A stretch of 7,638 nt of DNA, from assembly GCA_016303095.1 (NCBI GenBank), contig JAEDMH010000109.1, forward strand, positions 1 through 7,638, written 5' to 3'. A model generated the notes under the pieces. The model made no database searches and was not told the DNA's origin. It saw only the letters and a list, made by a program, of their open reading frames with translations. A program made the position numbers and the translations under genes. Below, one piece after another: positions 5,846-7,638 of this stretch; position 1 is the stretch's first letter, and each line of letters opens with the position of its first letter. The DNA is from Lentisphaeria bacterium (GTDB taxonomy: Bacteria; Verrucomicrobiota; Lentisphaeria; Oligosphaerales; Oligosphaeraceae).

Positions 5846-6793
5846 ATGATTGTCACCACGAAGGAACTCTTCAAGCAGGCCTACGGCAAGTATGCCATCG
5901 GCGCCTACAACATCAACAACCTGGAACAGTGCATGGGACTCTTCCGCGGCAATATCGCCAGCAAGGCCCCCTTCATCATCCAGATCTCCAAGGGCGCCCG
6001 TAGCTACACCAACAAGCTGATGCTGGAAGGGATCATCCGCGCCGCCGACCAGGTCTTCCCCGAAGCCATCTTCGCCGTCCATCTGGATCACGGCGACGAG
6101 GCCACCTGCATGGATTGCATCAACTCCGGATTCTACAGCTCCGTGATGATTGACGCCTCCGCCAAGCCCTTCGAGGAAAATGTGGCCATCACCAAGCGGG
6201 TGGTGGATGCCGCCCACGCCAAGGGACTGGTGGTGGAGGCCGAGCTGGGACAGCTGGGTGGCGTGGAAGAGCACGTCCAAGTCTCCGAAAGCGACGCCAA
6301 ACTCACGGATCCCGACCAGGCCAAGGAGTTTGTGGAACGCACGGGGGTGGACAGCCTGGCCTGCGCCATCGGAACCTCCCACGGCGCCTTCAAGTTCTCC
6401 GGCACCCAGGGACTCCACTTCGATGTGCTGGCGGAAATCCAGAAGCGCCTCCCCAACTTCCCCCTGGTGATGCACGGATCCAGCTCCGTTCCCCAGGATG
6501 AGGTGCGCCGCATCAACATCGCCGGCGGCAAACTGGCCGGCGCCAAGGGCGTGGATGCCGATCAGTTCCTGCCCGCCGCCAAGCTGGGCGTGACCAAGAT
6601 CAACATCGACACCGACGGCCGCCTGGTGTGGTGCCGCGTCCACCGGGAGCACTTCATCCTGAAGCCCGAGGACTTCGATCTGCGTCCCGCCGGCAAGGAG
6701 TTCATGGCCGCCTACGCCGACTTCATCGCCGACAAGAACGTGAAGCTGGGTTCCGCGGGACAGCTGGATGCCGTCCGCGCCGCCCTGGCCTAG
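5846..6793 (+). CDS. Class II fructose-bisphosphate aldolase
   Basis: This zinc-dependent aldolase splits fructose 1,6-bisphosphate into glyceraldehyde 3-phosphate and dihydroxyacetone phosphate, and runs in reverse in gluconeogenesis. The 315 residues form a single TIM-barrel. Visible are HLDHG (79-83; catalytic Asp81, zinc ligand His82), EAELGQLGG (131-139; Glu133), GTSHG (176-180; zinc ligand His179), MHGSSS (209-214; zinc ligand His210) and KINIDTDGRL (251-260) for the phosphate and DHAP site. The start has SD AGAAGGA at 5829-5835, ten bases before the ATG. Codon choice is strongly biased (19 of 21 lysines are AAG, nearly all asparagines AAC), as expected of a highly expressed glycolytic gene. 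It is set off from the genes before and after by hairpins, so it is probably its own unit. Specificity for a related substrate such as tagatose or sedoheptulose bisphosphate is not excluded, but the glycolytic role is most likely. Confidence 0.94.
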   Translation: MIVTTKELFKQAYGKYAIGAYNINNLEQCMGLFRGNIASKAPFIIQISKGARSYTNKLMLEGIIRAADQVFPEAIFAVHLDHGDEATCMDCINSGFYSSVMIDASAKPFEENVAITKRVVDAAHAKGLVVEAELGQLGGVEEHVQVSESDAKLTDPDQAKEFVERTGVDSLACAIGTSHGAFKFSGTQGLHFDVLAEIQKRLPNFPLVMHGSSSVPQDEVRRINIAGGKLAGAKGVDADQFLPAAKLGVTKINIDTDGRLVWCRVHREHFILKPEDFDLRPAGKEFMAAYADFIADKNVKLGSAGQLDAVRAALA

Positions 6794-6806
6794 AAAGCCC
6801 TGCGTC

Positions 6807-6838
6807 AGGGAGAGCGGAGGAACCTCCCCCCTCTCCCT
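6807..6838 (+). terminator. Terminator-like hairpin after fba
   Basis: AGGGAGAG (6807-6814) pairs perfectly with CTCTCCCT (6831-6838). An inner stem GGAGG (6816-6820) pairs with CCTCC (6823-6827) around AA. It starts 14 bases after the fba stop. The following bases (CTCTTGCCC) are only moderately T-rich, so termination could be partial. The stem is clear; the function is inferred from place. Confidence 0.5.
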
Positions 6839-6879
6839 CTTGCCCGATGCCCGCTTTTCCGGCTCCCCCCCCCTTGACT

Positions 6880-6929
6880 GAGAAAGGGCGGAGGAGGGAA
6901 GGGCGGGCCTTCTTCTTTCTGCCCTTCTC
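6880..6929 (+). other. Long imperfect hairpin in the HAD gene leader
   Basis: GAGAAAGGGC (6880-6889) pairs with GCCCTTCTC (6921-6929), ten pairs including the ends with one bulged A. Inside it GAAGG (6898-6902) pairs with CCTTC (6908-6912). The left half is almost pure purine and the right half almost pure pyrimidine, so part of the pairing comes from that asymmetry. It ends 31 bases before the HAD start. It could be a leader structure or a second fba terminator; no U-run follows. Confidence 0.35.
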
Positions 6930-6960
6930 GTCGCCCCCCGTTCTTCCTCCCCAAACCTCT

Positions 6961-7575
6961 ATGACCGTCCCCTGGCTTCCTCTTGTCAATCCCTATCGTC
7001 TGGTGGCCCTGGATATTGGCAATACCCTCATTCGCCAAAACCGGCCGGGACTCTATCGCGCCTTGGGCCTGTCAGAGTCTGAAGAGAGCCTGGATTTGGG
7101 GGTAGAACCCTTCGGCCCCTCCTTTTATCGCTTCCTCACGGGATGCTCCACCCAGGAGGAATATTTGGAGGAATTCGAGCAACGCTTCCAGGGGCGCTGG
7201 ACCAAGGAGGAAATCCTCCAGGCTCACCGGGAATATCTCCTGCCCTCCATTCCGGGAATGCCGGAACTGGTGGAGGCCATGGCCAAAACCGGCACCCATT
7301 TCGTCTTCTTCACGGACATCAATCCCATCCACTTCCAGCGCTTCCGGGATCTGACGCCAGGAGAGTTTGATTTCATCGTGGATGCTGTGCGCAGCGACCA
7401 GGTCCATGCCTTGAAACCCTCCCCCGAAATGTTCCAGGCCTTCGAACAACGCTTCGGGGTTCCCGATCTCTATCTGGATGACCGAATGGACCTGGTGGAG
7501 GCCGCCAACCGCCGAGGATGGCACGCCGTCCAGGCGGGAAACCCTGCCGCCTTGCGCCACATCCTCTTCCCGTAG
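6961..7575 (+). CDS. HAD-superfamily phosphatase, YihX-like
   Basis: This 204-residue protein belongs to the HAD subfamily IA, phosphatases of small phosphorylated metabolites. Motif I is ALDIGNTLI, with nucleophile Asp18 and Gly20 where the general acid Asp often stands; YihX (glucose-1-phosphate phosphatase) and relatives have the same DxGN form. Motif II is FFTD (116-119, Thr118), motif III is Lys152 in LKPSPEMF (151-158), and motif IV is YLDDRMDLVEAAN (171-183, Asp173 and Asp174). Residues 27-97 form the helical cap. The ATG at 6961 is chosen because it begins just before motif I; the frame stays open upstream to 6628 but only as a shadow of fba. No SD precedes the start, which follows a pyrimidine-rich leader (6908-6960). 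The substrate cannot be told. Its position after fba suggests sugar-phosphate work, weakly. Confidence 0.85.
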   Translation: MTVPWLPLVNPYRLVALDIGNTLIRQNRPGLYRALGLSESEESLDLGVEPFGPSFYRFLTGCSTQEEYLEEFEQRFQGRWTKEEILQAHREYLLPSIPGMPELVEAMAKTGTHFVFFTDINPIHFQRFRDLTPGEFDFIVDAVRSDQVHALKPSPEMFQAFEQRFGVPDLYLDDRMDLVEAANRRGWHAVQAGNPAALRHILFP

Positions 7576-7638
7576 ACAACGCCGCCAACCGCTTAGGCAG
7601 ACTATCATCCCAGGGGCATTGCCCGGCGAACTCTCGAC

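Noticed and set aside
4270..6652. Two long minus-strand frames opposite the LysM gene and fba
   Set aside because: They are Gly-rich shadow translations of the Pro/Ala-rich LysM linkers and of fba, with no domain.
6874..6902. TTGACT as a -35 box for the HAD gene
   Set aside because: No AT-rich -10 follows at 16-18 bases; that position holds GC-rich purine sequence.
6628..6960. N-terminal extension of the HAD protein
   Set aside because: It overlaps the end of fba in another frame and runs through the terminator-like hairpin. The conserved protein starts just after the ATG at 6961.
7501..7592. A 12-base direct repeat GCCGCCAACCGC at 7501 and 7581
   Set aside because: It is short, GC-rich and partly coding. 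Two copies 80 bases apart are probably chance, with no sign of an attachment site or target duplication.

Overview
The window is an ordinary-looking, GC-rich (judged by eye) bacterial chromosome segment. It has one tRNA on the minus strand and seven protein genes on the plus strand. Two proteins have lipoprotein signal peptides, one of them Pal-like, and MurD makes peptidoglycan precursors, so the host has a diderm (Gram-negative-type) envelope. The mix of strong Shine-Dalgarno (SD) sites with SD-less starts behind pyrimidine-rich leaders, together with the protein style, would fit Verrucomicrobiota or a related PVC lineage. That placement is a low-confidence guess; nothing here fixes the taxonomy.

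Layout. 1-139: a perfect bidirectional terminator hairpin (5-40) and a leftward tRNA-Ser(GGA) with encoded CCA (52-139). 140-537: about 400 bases with no credible gene, holding candidate outward promoters for the tRNA (minus) and for pal (plus). 538-5712: a tightly packed plus-strand run, probably one operon: pal (OmpA-like lipoprotein), a Nudix hydrolase fused to lipoyl synthase, hpt, murD (4-base overlap with hpt) and a lipoprotein with three LysM domains. 5713-6838: class II fructose-bisphosphate aldolase with its own SD, a possible promoter, and hairpins on both sides. 6839-7575: a structured leader and a YihX-like HAD phosphatase. 7576-7638 shows nothing recognisable.

The genes are core functions: envelope tethering (Pal, LysM lipoprotein), wall precursor synthesis (MurD), lipoate cofactor maturation (LipA), purine salvage (Hpt), glycolysis/gluconeogenesis (Fba) and a small phosphatase. 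I see no mobile element, CRISPR array, defence island or toxin system. The most unusual feature is the single reading frame that joins a complete MutT-type Nudix domain to a complete lipoyl synthase. Its SD lies inside a hairpin. Secondary points are the repeated SD-less starts behind pyrimidine tracts, altered residues in Hpt and LipA, and a Pal gene without visible Tol neighbours.
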